Assembly: GCA_016906335.1 (NCBI GenBank)
Contig: JADEYG010000007.1
Span: 1,752,001 to 1,816,000 of the forward strand
From: Novakomyces olei
Lineage: Eukaryota; Ascomycota; Novakomycetes; Novakomycetales; Novakomycetaceae
Length of the DNA: 64,000 nucleotides
Reading direction: 5' to 3'
Shown here: in pieces, positions 47,167 to 58,492 of the stretch
Layout of the letters: each line of letters starts with the position of its first letter
How positions within the stretch are numbered: the first letter of the stretch is position 1
Made by a program: the position numbers and the translations under genes
Notes under the pieces: model-generated
The model's database searches: none
Seen by the model: only the letters and a program-made list of their open reading frames with translations
Told to the model about the DNA's origin: nothing

Positions 47167-47811
47167 GTTTGTGTGGTGTTTGTAGAAAGATCAATTATCA
47201 CGTGGTACAAAGTATAAACAGGTTTGTTGTGGGTGCCCTGTTGATACAAAAACGCAGTCACAACAGTAACCCTAACAGACCTAGTTCATTTACTATACAG
47301 CATCTGGCAGACCTCGTGTCCAAGTAATAGAATAAGCCAGCCAGGCAAGTGTAAATTAACGCAGTAGTAATGCTAATAATTGTTTTAGTATAAAAAACAA
47401 CAATATTTTGCAGAGCATATTGCACACTATATATCCTTTGCCCTGAGCATCAAATATCCAATTGAGCTTATTTAATAGACTTGTATTTTTTAATTTAAGA
47501 ACAAATTTAAACTTGACAGGAAAATTCTCTTAACTTTGGTGTGCTCAATAAATATCAATACGTGCTTGCGCTGAATCTTTTATCACCCCTTTACAACCCT
47601 TTACAGGTCTTAGTCTTGTAAAGGCATTTGCTATTATTATGGTTCTCATACCCTATAAAGTGCAAAATGTATGTTTTGACTAATTTATCGACAGATTATC
47701 TATCATCAATTACTATGTAGTATATATCGACTAATACTGATTCTTGAGCAGTGAAGTAAAATAACATTATAATTAATTTTTATACATTGCCAATAGGCAG
47801 AACGTGACAAG
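47167..47811. promoter_or_regulatory. Divergent RACK1/Noc1 promoter region
   Basis: A 645-bp region between two ribosome-related genes. It carries the HomolD box (47255-47262) and a nearby AACCCTAAC element (47268-47276, HomolE/telobox-like) on the RACK1 side. AT-rich sequence fills the rest. Confidence 0.65.
47255..47262. promoter_or_regulatory. HomolD box
   Basis: Exact CAGTCACA, 89 bp upstream of the RACK1 ATG. In fission yeast this octamer replaces TATA in ribosomal-protein promoters. An adjacent CCCTAA element strengthens the reading. Confidence 0.65.
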
Positions 47812-50800
47812 ATGGCCGGTGTCGCTTCTGGCCTGAGCGGGTTGTCAGAAAAAATAAAGGCTTCTTTAAGCACTTCAATATCACAATCAAAGCCTAAGAA
47901 AAATCAACGCGGCAATAAAACCGAAAAGCTTAATCGGTCTGAAAAAAGCGCGAACACTGATGCGAAAAAGAAGCCGGTGAATACGAAGGCCTTTCCTTCT
48001 CAAAAACAACGATCAAAACAAAAGAGAAATGAAGCGCCTCAAGCACAATCGGGAAAAAAGGAGCAGCTTAATGTTAACAAGAGAAAGCAGCATCAACGGT
48101 TCGAGCAAAATGGATCAGTTAAACTTCTGACCAAGCCGGCATCAGGCTGCCAACAAAAATCAAAACGTGAAAGTTTCCTAAAGGAAATCAATGATTTAGG
48201 TGGTAATGAAAGCGATTTAGATCTTGTAGGGTCTCAATCAGATTCTGATACCGCTCCGTCTGGTGAAGAATTTACCGATGCAGATGAGCCTGTTCCAAAT
48301 ATAAAAGTGTGTGCTCTTTAGTTTTCTCAAATCTCTATTATTTTATTTGCTAATAATCTAGGATCAAATCCGTGAGATTATGCGTGGAAAGTCAGGGGAA
48401 GGTGATACGGAAAAGGATGTCCCCACTAAAAGTCGAACCCCTGATTTAGCTCTTATTGAAAAGCCTCAGATTCCTGAGAATGGTAGCTACGATGACAATT
48501 ACAGTGAATGGCATCAACAAAAGCTGGAAGCTTTACCTTCCTCCGACGTTGACAACACTGCTGTTGCTGCAGATCTTCAACAGCGTGGAGACAGCCTCCT
48601 CGAAAAAGCTTCACGTGACTTTTTCTTCAAGAAACCTGCTTCTGAGCGAGAATTTTCACAACAGCTCTTAAAGTCTGGTACCATGAGCGATAAGCTTAGC
48701 ACTCTGACGCTTCGGGCACAGGAATCTCCCCTGCACAATATGAAAGCACTCGAGTCTATACTACAAATGACTGATCAGAAATCGAGAACAGAGTCAGTTC
48801 AGGCTGTTGTTGCTCTCAAGGATCTTTTCATCAGTGGACTTCTTCCCGACAGGAAGTTGCGGACATTTGAGCAATTGATAGATGGTGTAGAGGTTGGTGC
48901 GGCGTCAAACACTCATGTAATGTATTGGGCCTTTGAAGCATGGCTAAAGAAATTCTACTTTCGCTACCTTCATGTTATTGAAAAGCTTTCTCGCGATCCT
49001 CTATCATTTCCAAGGAACCACGCGATTACATATCTATATGAGCTGCTAAAAGCAAAGCCGGAGCAGGAGGCAAATTTGTTGAGGCTGCTGGTTGATAAAT
49101 TGGGCGACTTGGATCGGAAATTGGCGAGTAAAACGAGTCATTTGATTCTGCAATTAGAGTTGGCCCATCCAATGATGAAGTCGATTGTGACTGAACAAAT
49201 CAGAAATTCAATGCTCCGGAATCGAGAGCACAATCCTCATGTTCAATACTTTTCCATCATAACTTTAAATCAGACTATTCTAACAAAGCAACAGGAAGAA
49301 TTGGCAAATAGTTTAATACAAATGTATTTCGAGGTATTTGCAAAAATGCTTCAAGATTCGGAGAAGGACGGGAAAGAAGATGATGCAAATAAAAAGGAAG
49401 AGCCGCAAAACAAATCACGACAGAATAAGCAAAAGGCAAAACCGGGAAAGAAGAAAGGCGGCAAACCTGAACCAAAGGAAAAACATAACGAAGAGCATGC
49501 AGAGTCGTACAATGCAAAGACCTTTTCCGCTATTTTGACCGGCATTAATAGAGCTTTGCCATTTTCTAGTCTTACAAAAGAAGAATTTGAAAAGCATTTG
49601 GATATTCTTTACAAAATTGTCCGGGGTACAAATTTCAACGCGTCCATACAGGCCCTGATGCTCATACAGCAAGTTTCCTCAGGCAATAAATTTACCGATA
49701 GATTTATGCGGGCTTTGTACGAAATTTTGCTAGACTCAAGGCTGGCGCAATCGTCAAAACAGTCCCTATTTTTGAATTTGCTCTATAAATCATTGCGCAG
49801 TGACGACAACATTAAACGGGTTCGGGCCTTTGTGAAAAGGTTTATTCAATCTTTCGTGTTTCATGAACCACCATATATCTGTGGTGGCCTGTTCCTTTTG
49901 ATTGCATTAAAAAAGGATAAACCAAAAGCGTTTGCCGAAAAGATTATTAGCGATAATAACGGCAATGAAGAAGATGAGGAACGCGCTGCTATGGATCAAA
50001 GTGAGGCTTATGACGGTAAAAAACGAGATCCTCAATTTTCAGGTGCAGAAAAGAGCTCATTATGGGAATTTCTACTTTGTTGTCACCACTATCATCCAAC
50101 GGCCGCCTTATTTGCTACTGCTTTGGTGAATTCGGAGGAGCAAGAGAAAATAAACATCACAAAACCAGAATTATCTTTTTTCAATTTGAGCAGTTTTCTC
50201 GATAGATTCGTCTACAGAAACCCGAAACAAAAGCCTACGACGAAAGGCGGCTCATTAATGCAGTCTTCTGCCGCGCTTAATAGGGCAAACGAAGCTCTTG
50301 TTGTAAAAGGAGCTAATCTGCCTACAGGAATCCCCGTGACATCTACAGAGTTTTGGCAGCGTCCACAGGACCAAGTCCCCGTTGATCAAAAATTTTTTTA
50401 TCGGTTTTTCCAGGATCGAAAACAGAGCAAAAAGGCTTTTGTTTCGACAAAATCCAAAATACCTTCTACAGAGTTTGAAGAGTCTGATTCTGATACGGGC
50501 GCCGATTACAAGGATTTTCTTGGTGCTGGTGATCAGTTTTCCGGTGATGAAGAAAGCGACAGTGACGATAGCGCAAATGAGGCCGTTGGTGAATTAATGG
50601 GCAACAGTGGCGAAGAAAGTGGTGAAGATAATGACTTTGATGAAGAGGCGTTCATTAAAACTCTTTCGACAAACGCTGATGATATTGATCAGGGAGATTC
50701 TTCCGGTGACGATTTTGAAGAAGAAAGCGAACAAGACAGTGACCAACTCGCCAAAAATCCCAATCCCAGCTTTGATTCTAGCGATGAAGAGTCGAAGACA

Positions 50801-51094
50801 AATAAAATTAAAAACAAAAACAAAAAGCCTTTGGGCAAGCAGGAGCAAAATACGGAAGAGGCCGGCAATGATAGCGATCAACAGGTGGATGACGATAAAG
50901 AAGATATAGATTTTTGGCAAAGTACTGATGACGAGGCGTCGACCGAGGATTGGAGCCAGGCTAAGAATAATTCACTACAGCCACAGAAGCGAAAGGGGTC
51001 GAATGCAAAAGAATCTAGAGAGCGCAAGAAGCGATTGAAGGGTCTTCCCGTGTTTGCGGCAGCAGAAGATTATGAAGAGTACTTGCGAGAATAG
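47812..51094 (+). CDS. MAK21: Noc1 / Mak21 (CBF/Mak21 family) ribosome biogenesis factor
   Basis: Two exons (47812-48306 and 48362-51094; 55-bp intron, donor GTGTGT, branch GCTAAT, acceptor CTAG) encode about 1,075 residues, close to yeast Mak21. A basic disordered N-terminus precedes a HEAT-like helical core; the CBF/Mak21 domain runs from about 480 (INRALPFSSLTKEEFEKHLD and QSLFLNLLYKSLRSDDNIKR). A very acidic Ser/Asp/Glu tail (about 840-1040) ends in KERKKRLKGLPVFAAAEDYE-like conserved sequence. A Lys-rich acidic insert lies at about 425-470. Noc1 with Noc2 chaperones early pre-60S particles in the nucleolus. The identification is firm. Confidence 0.95.
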
Positions 51095-51710
51095 ACTGTT
51101 ATTGTATAGTGTGCATTACAAATACGTCGTGAATTTAATGAAAGTGCATGGAATTTGACAAATCACCGTTTTGCCACTGATTATCTATGTCATTCATATT
51201 ATTGGGAAGACTCTGCCTCCAGCCGTGAGTGATAAGTATCCTTGACAAGGTGTGAAAAAGGGCGGCCAAAATCTTTGATGCAGTGATTTAAAGGCAGCGT
51301 TGTTACGCTGAAGTTGACGATCAATTTCTGGAGAATCAGGGGTTTATTATTTCTGTTTGACCCTGTATTTATTTTTTATTGAGTAATTATTAGCTGTGAT
51401 ATAGATTGGATTAAAAAGTTTTACTCTGCCCCACATTTAGCCGGATAACGTTTTCTAATTGTGATTAAAAGACGCTGTGAATGCGCAGACAGCGATATGC
51501 GATGGAAATAATTGCTATCGAGATTGCGATTAAAATTCTCAGTATGGCAGGCAATTCACTGCGTCTTATAAGTGCGAAATAGATGGGTTCCTTGCAGACA
51601 CGAGCTAATGTGCTAATCTTTATTGGCAATATTACTACAGAACAATACTTGATCCAAAGATCTAACTCTAATTTCAGAATCGCACCTCCAAAATACAAAA
51701 AGGCCTTCGT
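51095..51710. other. Convergent intergenic region
   Basis: 616 bp between the Noc1 and permease 3' ends. No gene or repeat is recognised. Confidence 0.65.
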
Positions 51711-53284
51711 TCAACTCGACCCACTGTTGTCTGCACATGAGAATGCAGAAGATATTTGCCCATCAGCGTAAGCCTGATTGATTTGAACAATGACGCCATA
51801 CGTTCCTCCCACCGTCATAAACAAGCCCAAAAGCACTAGCAGTACATGAAAGGCATAGAATAATTTTCGCCAGATATTGCCCTTATAATAATCAGCATGG
51901 CTATAAAGCCATAGCCAACCGGGCAAGCTGATAGCCAAAGGAGCAAAACACAAGGATCCGACCAGGGCCAGCACGTAGTTGAAAATGGGAATTGCAGAGG
52001 CCAATACAAAAGAAATAGCGGACATTCCGACGGTACAGCTCAACCAAGTACCCCAGTGCACAACAGTATTTGCCTGTAAATGCCTTGAATTTCTTAAAAT
52101 TCGGACAAAAATGTATTTCGCAGCCACATGAACGTACAAGCATCCACTAACAATTAATCCAGGAAGTGCAATTCCATACGCAACACGTTTAACCGTAGTT
52201 CCGGCGCTGCCCAGTGAAGGTGAAGCAATCCACTGTCCGCACCAAGCATAGATAACCAGGGAAAATGTAAGGTAAGAAGCAGTTACCAAGCTCATGCTAA
52301 GATAAACTGCTTTAGGGTAATCCTTGGGTTTCCTCATTTCCGAAATCACGGGAAGGAAAGCCGAAGTGGCAGCACTAGAAACGAAAATGGTTGCTGCTGC
52401 CGTAATTCCCGTAGCGAAATCGGGATTACCGATCGCCCGATATCCGAGTTCAAAATCGCCGGTTTGTGGAGCGGCTGCAGGCCGATCACGAACTGTGACT
52501 CCGATGCTGAAAAGTTAGAACCCAAAGAATGGACAAGGAAACATAAAAGCTAAATCAAATCAAGTTCAATTTAATTCAATTTTATTTAATTAAATGCGTT
52601 AAATAGAAATACAGATATCGTTTGGCCTTCATAATTCAACACTTACACAATGATAAAAACAGCGACGTAAACGCTGCCGAACCCAACCCAAGTGAGCCAG
52701 CCGATTTGCGAAAACTTCCGTACACTCGCACAAAGAGCAATAATAATGGTGGCAATGAATGAGAACCACACGGTGCAAATAGAATGCAAAGATAAGGCAT
52801 TGAAAGCAGTAGAAACACCAATAATTCCAGAGGCGGCAACGATAACGTAGCTGACAGTGAAGAGAAATCCGACCAATTCTTTCAACAATGGGCCACCAAT
52901 TACTTGAGCCATATCGGCTATAGAATGACAAGCAGGGTAGCGATTTCGAAAATTGCCTTGAACAATAGCGCAATACGTGTTAAGCAGTGTCCAACCAATG
53001 ACATTTACTGCACCAGGAAATGCACCCAACTCATACATTAATGAAGGTATAGAGAGTACGCCAGTAGCAAAAATAACTAAAATTTGTAAGAAACTTATCG
53101 TGCATTGGATCATGTACATACTCTTCAAAAAAATAACTGCGGCTTTTATCCAGCTCACAGTACAAAAGTCTACTTGACCTTCGCCCTTCTTAAAAACTTC
53201 GAACCTGTCTTCGACCTCGGCACTTTGAACATCAGGCACTTCTTGCTCGCCATTCAAGCTGTAAAGCTCTTTGCTTTCCGCCAT
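51711..53284 (-). CDS. AAAP-family amino-acid permease (Mtr-like)
   Basis: Two exons (53284-52647 and 52506-51711; 140-bp intron, donor GTAAGT, acceptor TTTTCAG) encode about 477 residues. The start was set at the first ATG (MAESKELYSL); the frame is open upstream but without an ATG. The cytosolic N-terminus has VEDRFEVFKKGEGQVDFCTV ahead of the first helix, as in neutral amino-acid permeases such as Neurospora Mtr, followed by about eleven hydrophobic segments including FLPVISEMRKPKDYPKAVYL in the cytosolic loop. It would import amino acids or related amides at the plasma membrane. It is the first gene of the putative amide-catabolism cluster, and five TTGGRG motifs lie just upstream. Confidence 0.9.
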
Positions 53285-53709
53285 GGTTGGTGAAGCTTCG
53301 ATAGGCACGCGACTAGTATATATACCATTCGCGTAGCTGATACGATAAGAAACTTCTCCAAGAGCCTCCGTGAGCTGCTGTCAAATACAATTACCGATGC
53401 AAAAGCATGCCTGGGAAGGTATCAGAATTGGAGAGTTGGGGTAGCTGGCATTGGGGTATGGCTCGGGGTAAGAGCTGAGTGGTGTTGGAGTATCTATATA
53501 ATAGTGTATCCAGAAGAAATAAAGTAATTGGTGCATACATGATAAGCATATTTTAATTATTACGTTTTGACTGCATACCATGCGTTGGGGTAAGGCTTAT
53601 CATGATAACGAACAACATTTACAGTAAATTGCTTTACACTTATAATTAATGGAATTATTTATTTATTTATTTATTTATTTATCTATTTTTTTTAAATGCC
53701 GAACTTAAT
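53285..53709. promoter_or_regulatory. Permease promoter with five TTGGRG motifs
   Basis: TTGGRG or its complement occurs at 53356-53361 (CTCCAA), 53427-53432, 53435-53440, 53450-53455 and 53484-53489. All lie 70-205 bp upstream of the permease ATG, with a TATATAG-like element just beyond. A TTTA run at 53653-53680 lies near the deacetylase 3' end. Confidence 0.7.
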
Positions 53710-54799
53710 TTACTCTAGCATTGCACCAGGTGCTGCAGGCATAAGTGCGCCTGAGGGAACCGGCGTTTTCTGCTTAAATTCGGTGCACACTTGCTCCATG
53801 GTTACAAACTCCACACCCTCATGCTTTTTGAAATGCTCGATGAGCCTGATTGTTAATTAGCCATTTCAGATAATTTAACAGTTTATTTCTCCTACCTTTC
53901 ATGCATGAGTAAAACATGCGGCCTGCCAGAAACATCCGGGTGAATGGTAATGGGGAATATAAACTCGTCATACTCGCGGTAAAAATAGTCAAAGTGATCG
54001 CGCCAGATATCCTCCACGTCTCGTGCATTGACAAATCCATGGCTGTTAGGCGCTTTTTTGATGAACATCATTGGAGGCAAATCATCAATGTACCAATTTG
54101 ATGGTATTTCAACAAGGCCAGTCTGTGGTCCGTGCTCTAAAGGTTTCATCCATGTTTCTGCTTTGCTTTTGTAATCAATTTTGGTCCAACTATCACCAGT
54201 ACGTAAATAGTAAGCTTGGCAGTCCTCGTGGCTCATACTATGGTCGTACTCAATGCCGTAATCCAACAACAATTGAGCTCCTTCACGGCTTGTTTCCCAC
54301 CTGGCATTAGAAAATAGAATGAAATAAAATTACATCATTTCGCAACAATAAAAAATAGAGCCTGTTCCTACCAAGGTGCCACACTGCCCCGGGGCGGTTT
54401 GCCCACAAAGTCTGTTAACATACGATAAGTCTTGTCCAGGACATCCCTCTGCTGTTCTAGACTCATATCAGTGGGATTTTCGTGTGAGTAACCGTGGAGG
54501 CCGATTTCGTGTCCAGCATCGCGAACTGCCGCCATTTCACGAGGGAATGTTTCCAGCGAATGGCCTGGAATGAACCACGTTGCCTTGATATTGTACTTTT
54601 CAAATAGTTTCAATAGACGCTTTGTCCCGACAGTGCCCGCCCAAACACCTGTAGTACAATAATTAGTCGCGTAAACAAGCAAAATGAGCTTACCCCGGCT
54701 TATATCGTTTGTTGAATCCTCGCCGCCGTATGAGCCAAGCCAGCCCGCCACTGCATCCACATCAACTCCATAGGTAACAAGAACTCGCTTGGCCGGCAT
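53710..54799 (-). CDS. HpPgdA-type polysaccharide deacetylase family amide/imide hydrolase
   Basis: Four exons (54799-54694, 54648-54372, 54300-53896, 53845-53710; introns of 45, 71 and 50 bp) encode 307 residues. The joined protein follows the Helicobacter PgdA/cyclic-imide-hydrolase subgroup of NodB enzymes almost throughout: [20 protein letters not shown] with the metal Asp, [23 protein letters not shown], the metal-binding [59 protein letters not shown]. There is no signal peptide, so it acts inside the cell and is unlikely to work on cell wall. Members are known as peptidoglycan deacetylase or cyclic imide hydrolase. The neighbouring amidase favours a small imide or amide substrate (inference). 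Confidence 0.92.
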
Positions 54800-55215
54800 C
54801 ACTACTCGATTTTAAATCGAATTGAAAGTTTAAAACTTAATGACTCCGTGAGTTTATAAGAACGCTGACTCTAAAGTTTATTGCTTGCCGGTAGTTTCTT
54901 CGCGCTCTCCAAAAATGTCATAAAATAGCTCACGCAGAGATAAGCTGGTGGGTGAGTGGAGGAGCATTGGGGTAAAGATATAACTAATATTGGAGAACAG
55001 ATTTTTGGGGTACTTGGAGTAAAATTTGAGTGATAAGCGCACACGACTTGGGGCTTGTCGGACACACCCGATTAAGTTGCTGTCCAATCTCGCAACTTGC
55101 GCAACGAACATTTGATGTAAATCAGAATAAATAAATTATCAGCCATCGCTTTGTTCTCCTTTGAACTTTGAAAAGTTAAAGGAATAAAGGTGAATCGCTT
55201 TGAAGGCCGGTCAGT
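54800..55215. promoter_or_regulatory. Divergent promoter of hydrolase and amidase with six TTGGRG motifs
   Basis: Sites at 54907-54912 (CTCCAA), 54967-54972, 54990-54995, 55005-55010, 55014-55019 and 55048-55053 in a 416-bp region serving two divergent genes. This is far above the roughly 0.4 expected by chance. Confidence 0.72.
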
Positions 55216-56946
55216 ATGTCGGTCCTGTTCACAAGCATCTCGGAGTAAGCACGAAACTCGAAAAATTCAATTGTCTAACTTGAACGAACAGAAACAATCC
55301 AATTAAATCTGGCGATGCGAAGAAAGTCATAGAGCCACTCGGTCTCAATATCGATGATTCGGAATCAAATGATTTTGACACTCTATTAGCCGCTGTGCAT
55401 GATTGTGCAGATGCGGTTGCTTCACTCCCAAATTACGAGCCTGTACCAGACTTGAAGAAATACCCACGGGAGAATGTTAGACGACCTAAACAAGAAGAGC
55501 AGGTGTTTGGTCAAGCCTGGGCTCATCGGTTCTTAATTCGTGGAAATCCAGATGGGAAATTGTCTGGCAAAACGGTCAGCTTAAAAGATGTGATTTGCGT
55601 TGCTGGTGTTCCTCAATTTCTGGGCAGTGACTGCACTCCGCCCTATACTCCCAAACTTGATGCTACAGTGGTGACGCGACTATTGGAAGCTGGAGCTGAT
55701 ATTCACGGCACTTCTACTTGCGAGCATTTTTGTCATTCTACATCATCGTTTACTAGCTCCCAAGGCACAGTAGAAAACCCTCATGCAATTGGCTATTCAG
55801 CCGGTGGAAGTACCTCAGGAGGGGCTGCTTTGGTGGCTGCTGGAGTTGTGGATATTACCATTGGAGGAGATCAGGGTGGAAGTGTTCGACTACCCGCAGC
55901 AATGTGTGGATGTAAGTGATTTGTTGTTTTTACATATTTTTAAATCATGTTTGCCAATAAAAAATTTATAATGCATATGCACATTCTAACGTTCAGGCAT
56001 CGGCCTGAAACCAACTTATGGGCGTGTTCCTTTTACTGGAATCACTAGCGGCGACGCTGTTAGCGATCACACAGGCCCCTTGGCTCGATCTACGCTTGAA
56101 ATTGCCGACTGCTTGGACGTAATTAGTGGTTATGATGGAATAGACGATAGATCTGTCGCTAGTCCGGCACCTGGGTCAACGCATTTTGCAGACATGCTTA
56201 GAAAAGCTGGAACCAGACTCGATGGAATCAAAATCGGAGTGTTAGAGGAGGGTTTCACACACGATGCTGTAATGCCGACAGTAAGGCATGCAGTATTAAC
56301 AGCAGTAGAGAAGTATCGGGAACTGGGTGCAATTGTTGAGCACGTGTCCCTGCCAGATCATCTGCATGGTCCTGCGATTTGGACGATTCAAAACCGAATT
56401 GCTGGAGCACAAACACTGCTGGGCCGTAACACTGGAAGAAGAGGTCTTTATATGACAGAAGCTACACAGGCACGGCTTCCCTGGACCGATGAGGCTTTTC
56501 AAAAAGCCTTTCCTTCCACCAAGAACGTTATTATTAATGGGCTTTATCTCGAATCTCAATTTCCGGGGCTCTATGGTAAAGCTATCAATATTGGTCGGCA
56601 AGCCACGGATAAGTATGAGGCCCTTTTTGAAAAATATGATGTTTTGGTAATGCCCACAACTCCTGCTGTTGCACCGAGACACGGCAAACGAGGATTGCCG
56701 ATAGAATCACTAAAGCCTGGTATGGGACTGACCATAAACACGGCCGTTTTTGATATCACTGGTCATCCGGCCATATCAATTCCGGTAGGATTGGCACCCG
56801 CTAAAGAGGACGAGCAAGTATTGCTTCCCGTGGGTATGCAAATAGTAGGTGGTTTGTGGCAAGAAGACAAAATATTACGTGCTGGGCATGCGTGGGAGTC
56901 TTCTTTTGACTGGAAAAAGATGCATTTTCGTTCAAACACCAATTAA
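55216..56946 (+). CDS. Amidase signature family enzyme
   Basis: Three exons (55216-55244, 55292-55911, 55997-56946; introns of 47 and 85 bp) encode 532 residues. The amidase signature triad is complete: the Lys in GKTVSLKDVICVAG (about 115-130), the cis-Ser region in GYSAGGSTSGG, and the nucleophile Ser in GGDQGGSVRLPA. The second splice gives AAMCGCIGLKPTYGRVP, the universal continuation. The 29-nt first exon is supported by frame and splice sites (MSVLFTSISENNPIKSGDAK). No targeting signal is seen. The enzyme hydrolyses a carboxamide to acid and ammonia; the substrate cannot be read from the sequence. It is divergent from the imide hydrolase-like gene, an arrangement that would suit hydrolysis of the half-amide made by the latter. 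Confidence 0.93.
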
Positions 56947-57224
56947 TTCTCGTAATTAATCAAATTCATTTTGTTGTGTGTCATTTGTTAAATTATTTGC
57001 TCCGAAGAGTATCTCTTAATACATTATATTGACCCTGACTCTGGCCTCAACTCTGATCATCTATAATCAAGTAGCAAGCCTGTCGACTGGATGAGCAGAC
57101 TGCCCTAACGCTTCTACATTCATCGTCATATGATAATATTAATCAATCTTGACTGCGTTCTTTAAAGGGGTTTATGCATACTATTTATGCTGAAATAGAA
57201 ATTAAAATTATTCTAGCATTATGA

Positions 57225-58117
57225 TCATACGGTGATATAGCCCCCATCTACAACCATGGCATGGCCTTGGACAAAAGATGCTTGTGTCGAGCAAAGAAAA
57301 AGTACAGCGTCAGCCACTTCGGCCGGTTTTCCCATCCTTTTCATAGGAGCAATTTCAACCGCGGGTGTTATAGCCTCACGTATCTCTTTATTTGCCATTA
57401 CCAAGGGTGTTTCGATTACTCCAGGGCAAACACAATTCACACGGATCCCATCCTTGGAATAGTCAATTGCATCAGCCCTAGTAAGGCCAATTATAGCCGA
57501 CTTTGATGCGCAATAAGCAGCTGATAATTAGAAGATTAACCAGTAACTTCGAAGCAGACTTACGAGCATTTGGCCGGCTAACAATTCCCAACTGACTAGC
57601 AATATTCACAACAGCTCCACGTTGTGGGGACCTTGCAGGATCATGGCTAGCAAGTGGTTCTTGTGCCACCATTTGTAGTAGTTCGGCTCGGGACGATAAC
57701 CAACATCCTCTATAATTAATACTATTTACACGATCAAACTCTTCCAAGCTCGTCTCTCCCGATCGAAGAGGAACGCCGAGAACTCCGGCACAGTTTACAG
57801 CGTAATCCACACGTCCAAATGTCTCTGTTACTTTTTCGATAAAGGTTGCAGCAAATGTATCTTCCGCAACATTACCAGCATGCAGTAAAAGTTTTATATT
57901 AGGGTGTTTTTCGGAAATGTCTTTTTCTGTCTGCTCAAGAGTAGCCTTGTTAATATCGGTAATCGCAATTCTTTCACATCCTGCAGCAGCAAACGCTTTA
58001 GCAACTGCAGCGCCAATGCCTAGAAATCCGTGAGTTATTCATTCGTGATTTAAAAAGTTTACCACTTCCTCCAGCCCCCGTGACTACGGCAACACCTGGA
58101 AACAAGGATGCGGCCAT
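57225..58117 (-). CDS. Short-chain dehydrogenase/reductase
   Basis: Three exons (58117-58063, 58019-57564, 57520-57225; introns of 43 bp each) encode 268 residues, the usual length of a classical SDR. Cofactor motif TGAGGSGIG straddles the first splice; VNCAGVLG is the NAG motif; the catalytic Ser is in VVNIASQLGI; YxxxK is in AYCASKSAIIGLTRAD, created by the second splice. IRVNCVCPGVIETPLV and VVDGGYITV follow. An Asp after the second strand (ITDINKA) suggests NAD(H) preference. It oxidises or reduces an alcohol/ketone of unknown identity. It is divergent from the cluster's C2H2 regulator and shares its TTGGRG-rich promoter. Confidence 0.92.
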
Positions 58118-58492
58118 TGCTATCGGTCTTCTGTCAGCGGTCTTTCAAATCTTTTATGTACCCCAACAACCCCAATCTTGCGTGGGCCAGCTTTCATATA
58201 GATTACTTTTATGATATGCAATGTGCGCTTTATCTATTAGCGTATTATCCCCGACACTAGTATCCGGCTCGGTTTTTCAAGTTATGCTAAGAGCAGAAAG
58301 GTCTTAGCATGAAAAATATCTTCTAATCGTCAACAGCTTGCTCCCTTCTATGACAAGAATCCTATCACGCCGTAGTCTCCCGAACATTGAAAAGTATTAT
58401 AAATCTGATAAATGCTTATCAGGCCCAGCTTTGGAGTAATTGGGGTTATATTTGGCAATCATACAATCTTCTCCAAGACCCCGAGATAATTG
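58118..58492. promoter_or_regulatory. Divergent SDR/regulator promoter with five TTGGRG motifs
   Basis: Sites at 58161-58166 and 58170-58175 (CCCCAA), 58431-58436, 58440-58445, and 58471-58476 (CTCCAA). Two groups lie close to each of the two starts, so the regulator may control its own gene. Confidence 0.72.
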
